Shown piece after piece: positions 1 to 12,135 of a DNA stretch of 64,000 nt; the first letter of the stretch is position 1, and each line of letters opens with the position of its first letter. A program made the position numbers and the translations under genes. Below the pieces are notes generated by a model. The model did not search any database. It worked only from the letters and a program-made list of their open reading frames with translations, and was not told where the DNA came from. Source of the DNA: Pyxicephalus adspersus (taxonomy: Eukaryota > Chordata > Amphibia > Anura > Pyxicephalidae); assembly GCF_032062135.1 (NCBI RefSeq), contig NC_092868.1, positions 43,008,970 to 43,072,969 on the forward strand. Direction: 5' to 3'.

Positions 1-475
1 AGGATCTGCGGGATTAAAGGTAAGTATAATTTTTTTTTTCAGTTTAGTTATGCTTTAATTTCCACGTTTCAATAAATTTATTCAAGCTCAGTCTCTTTCT
101 GGGTTCATAATCCCCAACCATTAATTGGCCAGCCCAGAATGATGTTAGCTCTGGTGCATGTGCACAAGATTTAACTGGTTCCACCAAAGGAGAATGCCTT
201 GAATGTAATGCAATGAGAAGCGTATAACTTTGGGCTACATTTAGGCACCCAACTAAAAAGGGCTGAAGGGGAGGAAAAGTTAATTAGAAAAAAAAATAGG
301 CTATATGAACTTGACCCAAACTGAAATGACTTGCAAAAGCATCCTTTCCAAATTTTTCAGTTCGCTGGGTTGAGTAATGTTTAAATCCCATCTTTTGGGA
401 AGTCAAATTTGCACCTAAACCTTCCTCCCTTCATTACTACTTCTATTAAAGCGAAACTTTAGTTGTGATTAGGCA

Positions 476-700
476 AGGCTTTATCGTAAAAAGACGGGCA
501 ATGCTCATGCACAGCTCAGCATTGGTTGCCAGGATACCCGGCAAATCCCGTGGTTGCTACCACTAAATGAACTGCCATACAGGCGTGAAGTCGTCCCAGT
601 CCAGTCAATCGAGATGGCCAAGGAGCACAGAAAGAAAAGAAAAAGGAACAATATTGTGGCGCCCTACAATGCAATAGGGACAGGAGAGTATCACTGGGTT
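476..700 (+). repeat. Interspersed repeat family A, copy 1
   Basis: Shares the order of motifs CTCAGCATTGGTTG, GGCAAATCCC, CCAGTCAATC(G/A)AGATGG and GCCCTACAATG with the copy at 2341-2645. No coding frame or clear terminal repeats are seen, and the class is unknown. Confidence 0.6.
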
Positions 701-2026
701 TAGTTCCGCCTTAAGATTTTGGTGATGCTATTACCCACTTTTTGCCATCGTCTTTTCCCAATGGCACAAACCAATAGAGCTATGTCATAAAACTTGCAGA
801 TCAGAACTGGAGGCTTGAGATGACAGGTCACTGCGGTTATCGGTTTTTCCACCAGGAAATGCTGACACTGCAAGAGTTTCTGGTTAAGTAACAGAAAAAA
901 GGACAGTGACTCAATCAATAAATTTGTGGCACATTCTTCCATATAGTCACCCAGACCACTTAAAAGTGGTACAAAAATAAAAACTGCTTAGGGACCCAAA
1001 GTAAAAGCAAAGTGGAACATTGTCCCTTAAGGCTTCCTGTTCAACATTTACCACACTTACACAACATCATAAACCTTCTGCAAAATGCTATCAAAAATAG
1101 CCCCTGGTGTCTATGGAAGGGGTAATTGCATTGACAAATTTCCTGTGAAAGCTGTCATTACATAACACATCAATACTTTTATTTCATCTGAGCAAAGATA
1201 GTTCATCCAACGTAATTGAACAGGTAAATGTGGTCACTGATTGGTCAATGTGGACGGCTGGTAAAAGGAAAGGGGAGGTAAGAAAAGATATATCATGTAT
1301 CCAGAAAGGTGTAAACATGCAAAACATTAAAAGAGAAACAATATTATTACCTTCTCCCATGAATATCTGCAGCAACAATTAATAGAATCCATCCCATGCT
1401 CTTTAAAGCTTCCAATGTATAAAACGTCTGTCTAGTTCCACCTCAGCAATGACAATTGCCTGATCACGCTACTGCAGTGACACTTTGGTCACGGACGTGA
1501 AAGCTGTCAATGGTTAACCACACTCAGAACGAAAATAGAAAAAAAAATCACTTTACCAAATATCACAGCTTGTAATCAAACACAGTCCACAGAATCTATG
1601 AATATATTGTGGAGATCAAAAGTGTGCAGATCAAAATGAGTTGATACTCCAACAATAAATAAAAGGAAATCTATAACACGATAATCAAAGAACCTTAAAA
1701 TAATGCAGAAACAGAAGCTGCCATTCCCTTTATTCATACACAAACTAATTTAATGGAAGTAAGACTGAATATGTTCAGCTTCACACCCCTTGTTTTAGTA
1801 TGCAGGCCTGGAATCCAAGAATGGAAGCTTTATACATAGGGTATGTCTTGATCATTGTTCAGCTCAGTTTGCATGTTGAAGTCATCCTTTTCAATCACTG
1901 TTGTTTTATTTTTTATCTTATTTAATGAGTTTATTCCTCTTTGCTTTACAGCCTGCACTTGAGATTCCAGTGTAAAGACAAATGTTTGTTAAAGGTGACA
2001 TCTACCAATATTTGACAGCGCTCTAA

Positions 2027-2326
2027 GGCCACATGTACACACGTTAGACTTTTGTCATTGGATAGGATCTTTCACGATCCTTTCCAACAACAAAAGACTG
2101 CACGATGCATGAATGAGCGCTGTACATACATGCTCCATGGATACGGGAGAACAACGGAGCGACGACTCTCTGTGCTCTCTCCCTTTGATTTGTATTGCAG
2201 TCATTCATGGACCTGCCAGGACAGATCCACGAACGACATCTGACGAACGCTTTACACATGCCAGATTCTTGCCCGATACTAGCCCTGGCAACAATCAGAC
2301 AAGAATGATCTGACATGTATGTAGAG
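2027..2326. mobile_element. TTAA-type MITE, about 300 bp
   Basis: The ends are GGCCACATGTACACACGTTAG and the inverse of GACATGTATGTAGAG. The inside has GGATCTTTCACGATCCTTTCC, as in the copies at 3550 and 31962. It is non-autonomous, with no transposase frame. Confidence 0.6.
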
Positions 2327-2340
2327 TTACAGAAATCAGC

Positions 2341-2645
2341 AGGCCATTGCCTTCTGCATTAGGCATTCTTACCTGCCTGATCGCTTCATAAAGCTGTCAA
2401 AATCGCTGAGCTGCAAGCTCAGCATTGGTTGACAGAATATCTGGCAATCCCAGCTTCCCCTTAATTTACCGGGACTGAAGGAACTCCCATGTGCCTGCAT
2501 AGGAAGTACATAATCCTGGCCCAGCCAATCAAGATGGTCAAAGATCACAACAGGGTAGAGAAGGAAGAAGATGGTGGTGGTGGTGCCCTACAACGGAACA
2601 AGTGAGCATAATGGGGTTTAGTTCTCCCAGTTCATGTCCCTGCAG
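2341..2645 (+). repeat. Interspersed repeat family A, copy 2 (most complete)
   Basis: Contains ACCTGCCTGATCGCTTCATA, AAGCTGTCAAAATCGCTGAG, CAGCCAATCAAGATGGTCAA and GCCCTACAACGG. The same motifs recur in order at 476, at 4585 and, inverted, at 50100. It is non-coding. Confidence 0.6.
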
Positions 2646-2838
2646 TATAAAATTGACTTTCTATCGCAGTTCAATGCAAATATATCCAAAACCAAAATAC
2701 TGTCTAAACAAGATGCATAAAATTTTTTTTTTAAAAAACAGACAAAAAAAAAAAAGAGCTCTACACTATTTTTGCAGCTTTTTACAGAGGCTCCTAAGAC
2801 AAAAGGCAGCACATAGTAACCTATATAGTAAAAAGTGT

Positions 2839-2840
<2 letters not shown>

Positions 2841-2890
<50 letters not shown>
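2841..2890. repeat. (TA)25 microsatellite
   Basis: Fifty bases of alternating TA. Short open frames across it are artefacts. Confidence 0.95.
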
Positions 2891-2893
<3 letters not shown>

Positions 2894-3549
2894 TAGATAA
2901 ACAAATATGATACACACAATACTACACAAAGTGAAAACATTGGAACTAAGTGGCCTGAAATGTGTAAAAGGTTACCAAAGGAAACAAACATATGTGACTA
3001 ACACAAAATATAAATCAGCAGGAAGACAATAAAGGAGCCAAAGGTCACCTGGCTGTAAAATACACCAGCAATGTGAGAACATACCAATACACGGATATTA
3101 CATTAGTTCACAATCCCCTCCAGTGATGTCAGACATAACAAAGGTCTGGATGATTCCTTCCACCAGTCCAATCGTTGCTCCATTCAGAGCCCAACACTTC
3201 CCGTTCCACCCAGCTGTGGCTTCAGACTGACATGGAATGCTGACCGGCTGGTTTTCCCAGCTTGAAATCACTTACATTTTATTTGTAGAGGCAACCCTCT
3301 AATACAAGACCGGCCTCCAATGTAACAAGGCAGAATTCATTCTAAGAATTGGTGGGAGCCTAAATTTCTAAAATATTTCACATATTTAAAGCTAAAGTTT
3401 ATTCTGCTTCGAGTTTAACGTCTCTAGTTCATCAATTCCCTCTTTATCAACATGCTAATGACATTTGCAAAGCAAGCAGATTATAGCAGAGGGAGGAGCT
3501 GGAGGGGTTCCGTGCATAGCTTCCACCCCTCAAAAGCCCTAAATCAGTA

Positions 3550-3870
3550 AGGCTATGCACACACGTGCAATAATTGTCGTTGGAGGGGATCTTTCACGAT
3601 TCTTTCCAAACGAAAAACTATTGCACGAACAAGTGGTGTACATACAGCACCATTCTGCTCTATGGAGAGGCGAGAGGAAGAAAGACTGAGAGGCACTCTG
3701 CTGCGCTCCCTTCACTTCCATTATGATCGTTCGTTGTCCATCGTCCGTGGATCTGTCAGGACAGTCGTTCGGACGATGGACGGCGAGCCCTGTACACACG
3801 CCAGATGCTCGCCCAATATCAGCCCTGAGACGATTATCGGACGAGAACCGCTGCAGGTGTGTACGTAGCC
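3550..3870. mobile_element. TTAA-type MITE, about 320 bp
   Basis: It starts GGCTATGCACACACGTGCAA and ends GGTGTGTACGTAGCC, an inverted pair. It includes GGGGATCTTTCACGATTCTT next to the left end and a palindromic core around the paired TCGTTCG/CGATGG motifs. No clear target duplication is seen. Confidence 0.65.
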
Positions 3871-4094
3871 TAGTAAGGTCAGTGATCCCTGGACTGGTGA
3901 CCAGCAAACAGCAGATTGTACAATCAGACTGTAACACACATGGCTGCCTGAAAGGAAAAAAAAACAATTCTAAGTTACACAATCAGGTGATCAATAAATA
4001 GCTGCCCTGCAGAACCCTTTCAGCCAGCAACAGGGGCCCCAGCAGGTGAGGGAGCCAAAATTCACTCAGTTAAGATCTTTAACCTTCTGTAGAA

Positions 4095-4349
4095 TTATTA
4101 TTACACAGTATTTATATAGCGCCAACATACTATGCAGTGCTGTACAAAGTCTATAGTCATGTCACTAACTGTCTCTCAAAGGGGCTCACAATCCAATTTT
4201 GGGAGGAAGCCAATTATCCTAACTGCATGTTTTTGGAATGTGGAAACCAGAGTACCCAGAGAACCTGCAAACTCCATGCAGATAGTGCCCTGGCCGAGAT
4301 TTGAACTTGGGACCCAGCGCTGCAAAGACCTAACCACTGAGCCGCCATC
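4095..4349 (-). mobile_element. tRNA-derived SINE, minus orientation
   Basis: On the minus strand it shows a GGCTCAGTGGTTAGGTC box A region, a box B-like AAGTTCAAATC, GCATGGAGTTTGCAGGTTCT and the tail GTTGGCGCTATATAAATACT. It is a shared family with 4887, 13342, 14865 and 40947. Confidence 0.75.
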
Positions 4350-4584
4350 TTTACACTTGCAAGGGTAGTGCATGTCTGCATTCCATGTGACTATGTGTCA
4401 CTCACTACAGGAACCACAAAGTAAAGCAGGGACTGGGCATCTAACACAACCAAACATAGCAACTGCCCCCCCCCCCCTTCCTTAGTGACAATCCTAGAGA
4501 TGCTCTGCATTCTTCACCCCTAGCATTGTCAACAGGAGCCCTGGAAAAGGTGTGGTCAACTTTTAAGTTCGAATGATCAGGCCG

Positions 4585-4805
4585 GTTAATATTGCAGAAA
4601 GTGACAGGCAATGTCCGCTTCTACAATCATGCGATTTAGCTGCCTGATTGCTCTGCGTTTCTGGCAAGAAGCTGAGCTACGCATGCGCACCAGGAAAACC
4701 CAACATTTCTGGCTTCCCTTGCATCCACCGCGATCATTTATGATTATGTAATCATGGCACGGCCAATCAAGATGGGTGAAGATCACCCAGACACGTATAA
4801 ATAGA
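4585..4805 (+). repeat. Interspersed repeat family A, copy 3
   Basis: Diverged copy with CTGCCTGATTGCTCTGCGTT, GAGCTACGCATGCG and GGCCAATCAAGATGGGTGAA. It has the same orientation as the two copies to the left. Confidence 0.5.
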
Positions 4806-4886
4806 TAGAAGTTGGGGATACCCGGGGCTGGTAAGTTAGACTTTAGAAAGATCTTTTTGGAAGTTTTTTTTTAGATTTATGTTTTA

Positions 4887-5183
4887 GCACGGTGGCTCAG
4901 TGGTTAGCACTCTGGCCTTTGCAGCGATAGGTCCCAGGTTCAAATCTCAGCCTGGACACAATCTGCATGGAGTTTGCAGGTTCTCCCCATGTTTGCGTGG
5001 GTTTCCCCTGGGTACTCCAGCTTCTCCCCAGAATTGTCCTTAGCCTGCAATAATTACATATGACTATGGAGGGCCATTAGATTGTGAGCCCCCTTTGAGG
5101 GACAACTAGTGATGAGACTATGGACTTTGTACAGCGCTCCGTTATATGTCGGCACTATATAAATACTGTGGTGTAATAATAAT
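4887..5183 (+). mobile_element. tRNA-derived SINE, most complete copy
   Basis: Box A TGGCTCAGTGG (about 4893-4903) and box B GGTTCAAATC (4937-4946) are spaced as in a tRNA gene. They are followed by a non-tRNA body and the tail GGCACTATATAAATACTGTG with a short TAA-rich end. The internal pol III promoter looks intact. The head is too diverged to act as a tRNA. Confidence 0.8.
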
Positions 5184-5934
5184 CACTGAATAAGCTGGGC
5201 AGTACAAGTTTTTAGTGGGTTAAGAAGCACCAGGCTGCCTTCCATCATTATTACATGTAAACACATATAAGCCTCTCATACACTTTGCCAGGGGCAGCCT
5301 GCCACCCTCCAGCTTCTGTCATGGCATGCTGGTGTTTGTAGTGCCTGGCACACGGAGGGCTGCAGGCTGCTCAGGGCCTAGTGGTGCCTTGGCACAGACC
5401 GGCTAAGCAGCTCTGCGCACACGTGACTCACTGTCAGTGCCCCGGTAGTGGGTACTCAGCAGGTTGCCGCCCTCTTTCCGGTCCTACATTGCGGGTAGTG
5501 TCTTTCCAGGTGGCCTGCGTCTATGCCGGTGCCATGGTACCCTCAGAGCCCTCTCCCCCCACCCTCTGCTCCACAATAGGGCCCTTGAACAGCAGGTTAC
5601 ATTATCCGTGGCAACGCATCCCGCGAGGACCCCTGTACGCATGCGTCATCCTCCCCGGCCACGTACACCTACGTCGTTCTCCGGGGGCCATGTTTGTTAC
5701 TGGCAAATAGTAGGAAGTGCTGGAAGATGACTTTTCCTAGACAGCAAATGGAGCCGACAGCTGTCTGTGATTTCCAGGGATGGCCGCAGATTTTCGATTT
5801 TTTTCTGCGGATTTTTGTTACTTTACCCGATTTTTTTTCAGACTAAACAATAAAATAATATTAGGCTTTGGTAAAACCAAAATTTCAGAATAAGTCAGCT
5901 AAATTTAATAAAGCATCACAACAAAGTCAGACAA

Positions 5935-6420
5935 TTCATTTTAAAGATAAACTATACTCAAAAACAAAATAACACTTACCTTCAATCCCGCAGGGCAGTC
6001 TGATCACTCTCGGGGGGTCCAGCATCAGGTCCCGCGTCCCCCCACATCCGTGTCCCAGAACCAGCCCTCCAGGCGCCGCCATCCTCGTCTTCTCTTCCGA
6101 GTTCTTCATCCTACGTCACCCAACCCAGGGGCGAGATTTGGTGACATAGGATAAAAATAACATTTTCTCTTACAGCTAAAAGGCGCCATCTGCGCATGCC
6201 CAAGATGCTCGGGCATGCCTAGAACGTGCGCCCAAGAGACTCCAGGGATGCGTGACGTAGGTATCCCGGGAAGCCCTGCACTCCCATTCATTCTTGGCCG
6301 CCTAGGCGGTGTTGCACCTAAAAAAATTTAAAAAACAGAATTTTTACCATACGTAAAAGGGTTCTCTACCCTTTTATGTAAAAGTGAAATTCTGAGTATA
6401 GGTACCCTTTAAGGAAAGTA
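5935..6420 (-). repeat. Interspersed repeat family E, long copy
   Basis: The minus strand carries GGGATTGAAGGTAAGTGTTA, an AAGAAGACGAGGATGGCGGC block and TACCTACGTCACGCATCC. The same blocks occur in pieces at 25795-25990 and 47500-47680, and the GGATTAAAGGTAAGT start is also at bases 11-26. The class is unknown and it is non-coding. Confidence 0.5.
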
Positions 6421-7734
6421 GCCACAGCCTGAATAGAAAAGCCCAGCCAGGATGCCGCTTTCTGTATGGAAGCAGTGGTCTCCCTGTCTGGTACTCCCAG
6501 ATGAGTCAGAACTGGAGCTCTCCAATCAGAAGAGCACATGAACTTTGCTGGTTGTGACATTATAAGTCTGACCCAGCAAGGCAAGTGTCTGACCTCTGCA
6601 GAGAGACCACTGCTTCAAACAGAGAATAAGGGTCCTTCAACTTTTCAGCTTAGCTATGGATGCTCCTTTTTATTTAGATGTTATGTATATATGTGTTGTG
6701 ATAACACACATAAGACATACATTGCAATGCATCACATCACATGCTAGATAAAAGGGTCCTCTGCGCATTGGGGGTGCTTGTCTGGAAGGGTGCCGGGGAT
6801 GCGGCAATTCATGCACATCCCTAGGGATGCTGAGGATGCCACTTTTCAAGTAGCTGGCCCAGGTTGTATCCAGGGAAGGGGAAGAGCAGGAAGAATGGTC
6901 TGATGTGGCCTTATGTGAGGCAGTGAATGGGGGGTGGAGAGCCTGGGTGCTGTGTCTTGTTTGAGGCACCTAAATGGCCAGAAAGGCCCCTTCCTCTAAG
7001 TGTGTTAATAAGTCTGTCTGCCAGGACCATTGCACATGGTTTACATGTGTGTTTCACCTCCTCATATGGAAAAGTGTTTTGTTGTTAACCTGACAGCCCC
7101 TGTCTGCTAGATTTTAAATATATATTAGCATTTGCAGGACAATATCTGGAAATGGAGCATGTATACATAAATATGGTTAATATAAGCACAAATGTTATTA
7201 TACTCCCTCCTGGTAGGAAATTTAACACAATGCTACCATTGTTTCCCTAACTCCTACTTAGGATCTATTGCCCCCAGTACCAAGGTTTTACCATACCCCC
7301 CCCCCCCCCCCACACCACCACCTTTGCTACCTCCATCTCCAACAACATTTTCTCCCATACTCTCCACCAGGTAATATTGTTATACCACCCACATTTTCAG
7401 ACTTTTGTTCTAACCCACCTTCTATTGGGCACTATTGCTGGGCAGAAACTGGGCACTGTCGTTCCCCTCTATAAGCCCTATTAGTCCCCCCTACTCCCTT
7501 GACACCATCATCAGGGTATTCTTCCTCCTTCAAACACCAACACTGGCAATTTTTTCCCACTGACATCCAGCTCCAGATATTCTTTTTTTCCCCACTTAAT
7601 GCCAACTTCAGGCATTTTTCTTCTCACTGACCACCAAGATTGGGCATTTTTTTTCTCCCATTGTTCCCGAGGCTTTTTCTTTGTTTTCCCAAGATCAGCA
7701 ATGTTAAGGATCTGAAAATACGCACTCCTTACTG

Positions 7735-9452
7735 CTGTACTTTGTACTCTATGTTGTATTGTCCTCACCCCGCACTCTATGTACTGTGTAGTACATTACA
7801 TAGATCTCACCCCTGCGCTCTGTGTACTGTGTATTATGTTACATAGACCTGATCCCTGCGCTCTGTGTACTGTGTAGTATGTTACATAGACCTGACCCCT
7901 GCGCTCTGTGTACTGTGTAGTANNNNNNNNNNNNNNNNNNNNNNNNNNNNNNNNNNNNNNNNNNNNNNNNNNNNNNNNNNNNNNNNNNNNNNNNNNNNNN
8001 NNNNNNNNNNNNNNNNNNNNNNNNNNNNNNNNNNNNNNNNNNNNNNNNNNNNNNNNNNNNNNNNNNNNNNNNNNNNNNNNNNNNNNNNNNNNNNNNNNNN
8101 NNNNNNNNNNNNNNNNNNNNNNNNNNNNNNNNNNNNNNNNNNNNNNNNNNNNNNNNNNNNNNNNNNNNNNNNNNNNNNNNNNNNNNNNNNNNNNNNNNNN
8201 NNNNNNNNNNNNNNNNNNNNNNNNNNNNNNNNNNNNNNNNNNNNNNNNNNNNNNNNNNNNNNNNNNNNNNNNNNNNNNNNNNNNNNNNNNNNNNNNNNNN
8301 NNNNNNNNNNNNNNNNNNNNNNNNNNNNNNNNNNNNNNNNNNNNNNNNNNTGTGTACTGTGTAGTATGTTACATAGACCTGACCCCTGCGCTCTGTGTAC
8401 TGTGTAGTACATTACATAGATCTGACCCCTGCACTCTGTGTACTGTGTAGTACTTTACATAGACCTGGCCCCTGCACTCTGTTTTATGTGTATTATGTTA
8501 CATAGATCTGACCCCTGTGCTCTGTGTATTATGTTACATAGATCTGACCCCTACACTCTGTGTAATTTGTTACATAGATCTGACCCCTGCACTCTGTGCA
8601 CTGTGTAGTATGTTACATAGACCTGACCCCTGCACTCTGTGTACTGTATAGTACGTTACATAGACCTGATCCCTTCACTCTGTGTACTGTGTAGTACATT
8701 ACATAGATCTTACCCCTGTGCTCTGTGTACTGTTCAGTACTTTACACAGAACTGACCCCTGCACTCTGTGTACTGTGTAGTACATTAGATAGATCTTACC
8801 CCTGCATTCTGTGTACTGTGTAGTACATTACATTGATCTTACCCCTGCGTTCTGTGTACTGTGTAGTAATTTACACAGACCTGACCCCTGCACCCTGTGT
8901 AGTACATTAGATAGATCTTACCCCTGCACTCTGTGTACTGTGTAGTACATTACATAGATCTTACCCCTGCATTATGTGTACTGTGTGGTACGTTACATAG
9001 AGCTGACCCCTGCACACTGTGTACTGTGTAGTACTTTACACAGACCAGACCCCTGCACTCTGTGTACTGTGTAGTACATTGGATAGATCTTACCCCTGCG
9101 CTCTGTGTACTGTTTAGTACATTACATAGATCTTACCCCTGCGTTCTGTGTACTGTGTAGTACTTTACACAGACCTGACTCCTGCACTCTGTGTACTGTA
9201 TAGTACGTTACATAGACCTGACCCCTGCACTGTGTGTACTGTGTAGTACATTACATAGATCTTACCCCTGCACTCCGTGTACTGTGTGGTACGTTACATA
9301 GAACTGACCCCTGCACTCTGGGTACTATGTAGTATATTATATAGCTCTTACCCCTGCATTCTGTGTACTGTGTAGTACTTTACACAGACTTGACCCCTGC
9401 ACTCTGTGTACTGTGTAGTACTTTACACAGACCTGACCCCTGCGTTCTGTGC
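7735..9452. repeat. Minisatellite, 43-bp period, about 40 units
   Basis: The unit is roughly GCRCTCTGTGTACTGTGTAG followed by TAC-TTACATAGAYCTKACCCCT, 43 bp long. It is repeated head to tail with point variants and a few shortened units (for example near 8519-8580). Two subtypes, one with ACATTACATAGATCTTACC and one with ACTTTACACAGACCTGACC, recur in the right half, often next to one another. The unit length is not a multiple of three and there is no coding function. Confidence 0.95.
7923..8350. other. Assembly gap (428 N) inside the minisatellite
   Basis: A run of N is flanked on both sides by the same 43-bp unit, so the true array length is unknown. Confidence 0.99.
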
Positions 9453-10300
9453 AACTAATGAAGTTTTTCTTCAAGATAAATTAAGCCAAAGTGTTAGCTC
9501 CCTGTAAATATTCATTTATTATATATTATCTATCCCCTAGGTTTATGTCAGACCCTCACTCCGAGCACAGTGATTATAGAGATTATTGTGGGTACAAAGG
9601 TTGCAGACTGTGCATAGCGTATGCAATATACAGGCACAGACTCTACTTATCCATACTTTACACCAGGCCCATTAGCGGAAGTACAATTTTTGGCATGGAG
9701 TGTTCAATGCAACACATATCTTCTCCATTCCAAGTTGTCTCTCCTTGTAATGTTGTGTTTTGTTTTAATGTACATACACCTATAGGATGAAAGGATATTT
9801 TCTTCATAAATACAAATAAATATTACCAAAAATAAAAAAAGTATGTCATTTACTTTGTCATTACTGTGCTTAGTCCCAACACAGGGGCCAGCGGAAGAAT
9901 CCATATTTTTTTTGCTCTGCTGATCTACACACATCTAGGATATAATACAATATTGTATTTTATTTTTCATTAACTTGGAATTTGTCTGATATTTGGTGGG
10001 TTTAGTACATTGCAGGTGTCTATCAGTAATAAATCATTTATAATAACGGAGGGCAGAGTAATCTGCTGGGTGCTTGCACAGGTGACAGTTGCATAGTTTA
10101 TAAGAAGGGAGCTTTGGCTTCACAAAGATAATCTTGTTATGCAAGAAGATGAATCTATATGAAGATTAAGTGTGTGTTGTGATAATAGGTTTACACGTGT
10201 GCAAGAACAATAAAACTCTTCTACCTTCACCGGTATACAGGGCATTTTTGGTAAGATTTGATAATTGTGGACAACATTCTAGATATAGGCAGACATCAGT

Positions 10301-10450
10301 GGCAAACATAGCCAACAGTGGGCCCCTGTGCAGAACTGACTTGTGGCCCTTCCACCAAAATGACTCATATGAAGGCCCCTGTTGGCTGGGAAGGGTCCAG
10401 GGCCCTTGTGCAACAGAACACTTTGCACCTCCCTATGTTTGCTCCTGGCA
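10301..10450 (+). repeat. Repeat family D, direct copy
   Basis: GCCAACAGTGGGCCCCTGTG, CCCCTGTTGGCTGGGAAGG and the TTTGCACCTCCCTATGTTTG end match the minus strand of 11996-12135. Confidence 0.6.
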
Positions 10451-11995
10451 GGGACAGCTTCTACCATTTGGGTGCTTTGCTAGTGCACAACAATCATTGT
10501 CAATATTTCAACATCTGCATCATTATTCAAATAAAATCTGGTGATCCCACCATGAAAGAGTTTACTCACACATTCGACCTTCTATACCCATCTCTCATTT
10601 GTTTGGGGTCATACCCCTGGGAATTCAATGAAGAGTACAAGAAGGTATTGCAATATACATTACATGTTATGGTCTAATGTTGTCATTATCAGGAACCTGG
10701 CATGCAGCTATAGCTGGAGTGCACATAGATAGGAAATGGCTGCTAAAGGTTTGTATGTGATCAGCGGCCCACGGACACCACACAATATAAAAATCTATAA
10801 GATACTTACCATCATTCATTTAGGTATATCTCCAAAATGCTGGTGATCAGTGGAAAAAAAGTAACCCCTTTCTTGGTGGTCATTGGGAATATATTAATGA
10901 TTGGTGAGAGGAGCAATGATTGGCATTATTGGGCATGGGGAGAATAAAAATCCATAGCATTGAAAACACATATTAACAGACAAATACATAAAATACTGTA
11001 AACATAGCATTGACATTAGAGGGAAGAAAACCAAGCCCATGCTGGAAGCCAGGTACAAATGTGAATGTATCTCTGCCTTCATCCAGCACAGAAAGCTAAG
11101 GTCCACAAGGGCCCTCTAGTGGCGAACAGTTGTAACAGCACAAGGTAAGGGGCTATGCTGAGCTGGGTACTACTAGTCTACAGTAGTACATTGTGAATGG
11201 TGAGAAATTTATTTTTTTCTGCAAAATTTTTTTTTTATAAAACTACATTCATTCTTAGATGGGGGAACATATTTTGGTTGCAATAATGGTAATACAACGC
11301 TGGTTTAGTGGAACCAAATCACACTATTTTACCCCCGTTATAGCACTCACCTTTCCTCTTACATCCTCTTAGGCATACTATAATCGGGGTATGTTCCAGC
11401 CATGAAAAGACCCCAAAACTTGGCTCATCTTGTTGAACACACATAAATTCTATTCTAGGCTTATATCAGTGGCAACTTTAATAATTTAATTTCAAGTTTT
11501 ATTGTCATCTGTGTCCCCATTTGGGTGATTATTTTCTTTATTTGTATTGGTGACTATTGGGATCGAGAAAATAAATAACGTTTAGAGTTGGCCCCAGAAC
11601 TAGCAGTAGGAGAAAATCTTCCGTTGCTGACCTGTTTCAGGACTGACTATCTAAGAGGGGAATTCACTTCACTTTGGGAGATTTGCTCTAACTTCTTATT
11701 GTGTATCTGGGACAGGAAGTTATGGGAAATTTTTTCCAATAGTATACAGACCTTTGGATACTTCTCTGTTGGGCTTCATAACCCAGTTGTATACAAGCAA
11801 GTACACCCTCCAGCAAAGTCTTTAGTGTTTGACACCTGTAGTGCGGCCTGCATCCCCTGCCATACACACGCATGCACAGGTTTCTCCTGTTGACACCTAT
11901 GTGGTGAGGGTATCAAAGTATAGAAGTTTAGAATACAGCCTCTGTAAGTTGTAAATGCTGAAGAGTGTGTAGTGGACTTGTGGAGAGCAAAAGGG

Positions 11996-12135
11996 CTGGA
12001 CATGGGAAGGTGCAAATTGTGCCACTGCACGAGGACCCCATACCCTCCTCAGCCAACAGGGTCCCCAAGTAAGTTTGGCATAGGGGCCCAAAGTCATTTG
12101 CGCACAGAGGCCCACTGTTGGCCTCATCCTCCACT
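11996..12135 (-). repeat. Repeat family D, inverted copy
   Basis: On the minus strand it reads GCCAACAGTGGGCCTCTGTG, CCCTGTTGGCTGAGGAGGG and TTTGCACCTTCCCATGTCC. It forms an inverted pair with 10301-10450, about 1.5 kb apart. Confidence 0.6.

Noticed and set aside
1..30. AAAGGTAAGT at the window start as the donor of a plus-strand exon
   Set aside because: The same motif is part of repeat family E at about 5970 and 47590.
2602..2929. Frames with long Tyr-Ile repeats
   Set aside because: This is translation of the (TA)25 microsatellite.
4887..5183. A tRNA gene, because of box A and box B
   Set aside because: There is no cloverleaf with an acceptor stem, and the sequence continues into a SINE body and tail present in several copies.
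7865..8450. Open frames of about 180 codons on both strands
   Set aside because: They run through the 428-N gap and the 43-bp minisatellite. The apparent length is an artefact of N translation.
9491..9790. 99-codon plus-strand frame after an ATCCCCTAG acceptor-like site
   Set aside because: The sequence is low in coding character, there is no matching donor or partner exon, and no family is recognised.
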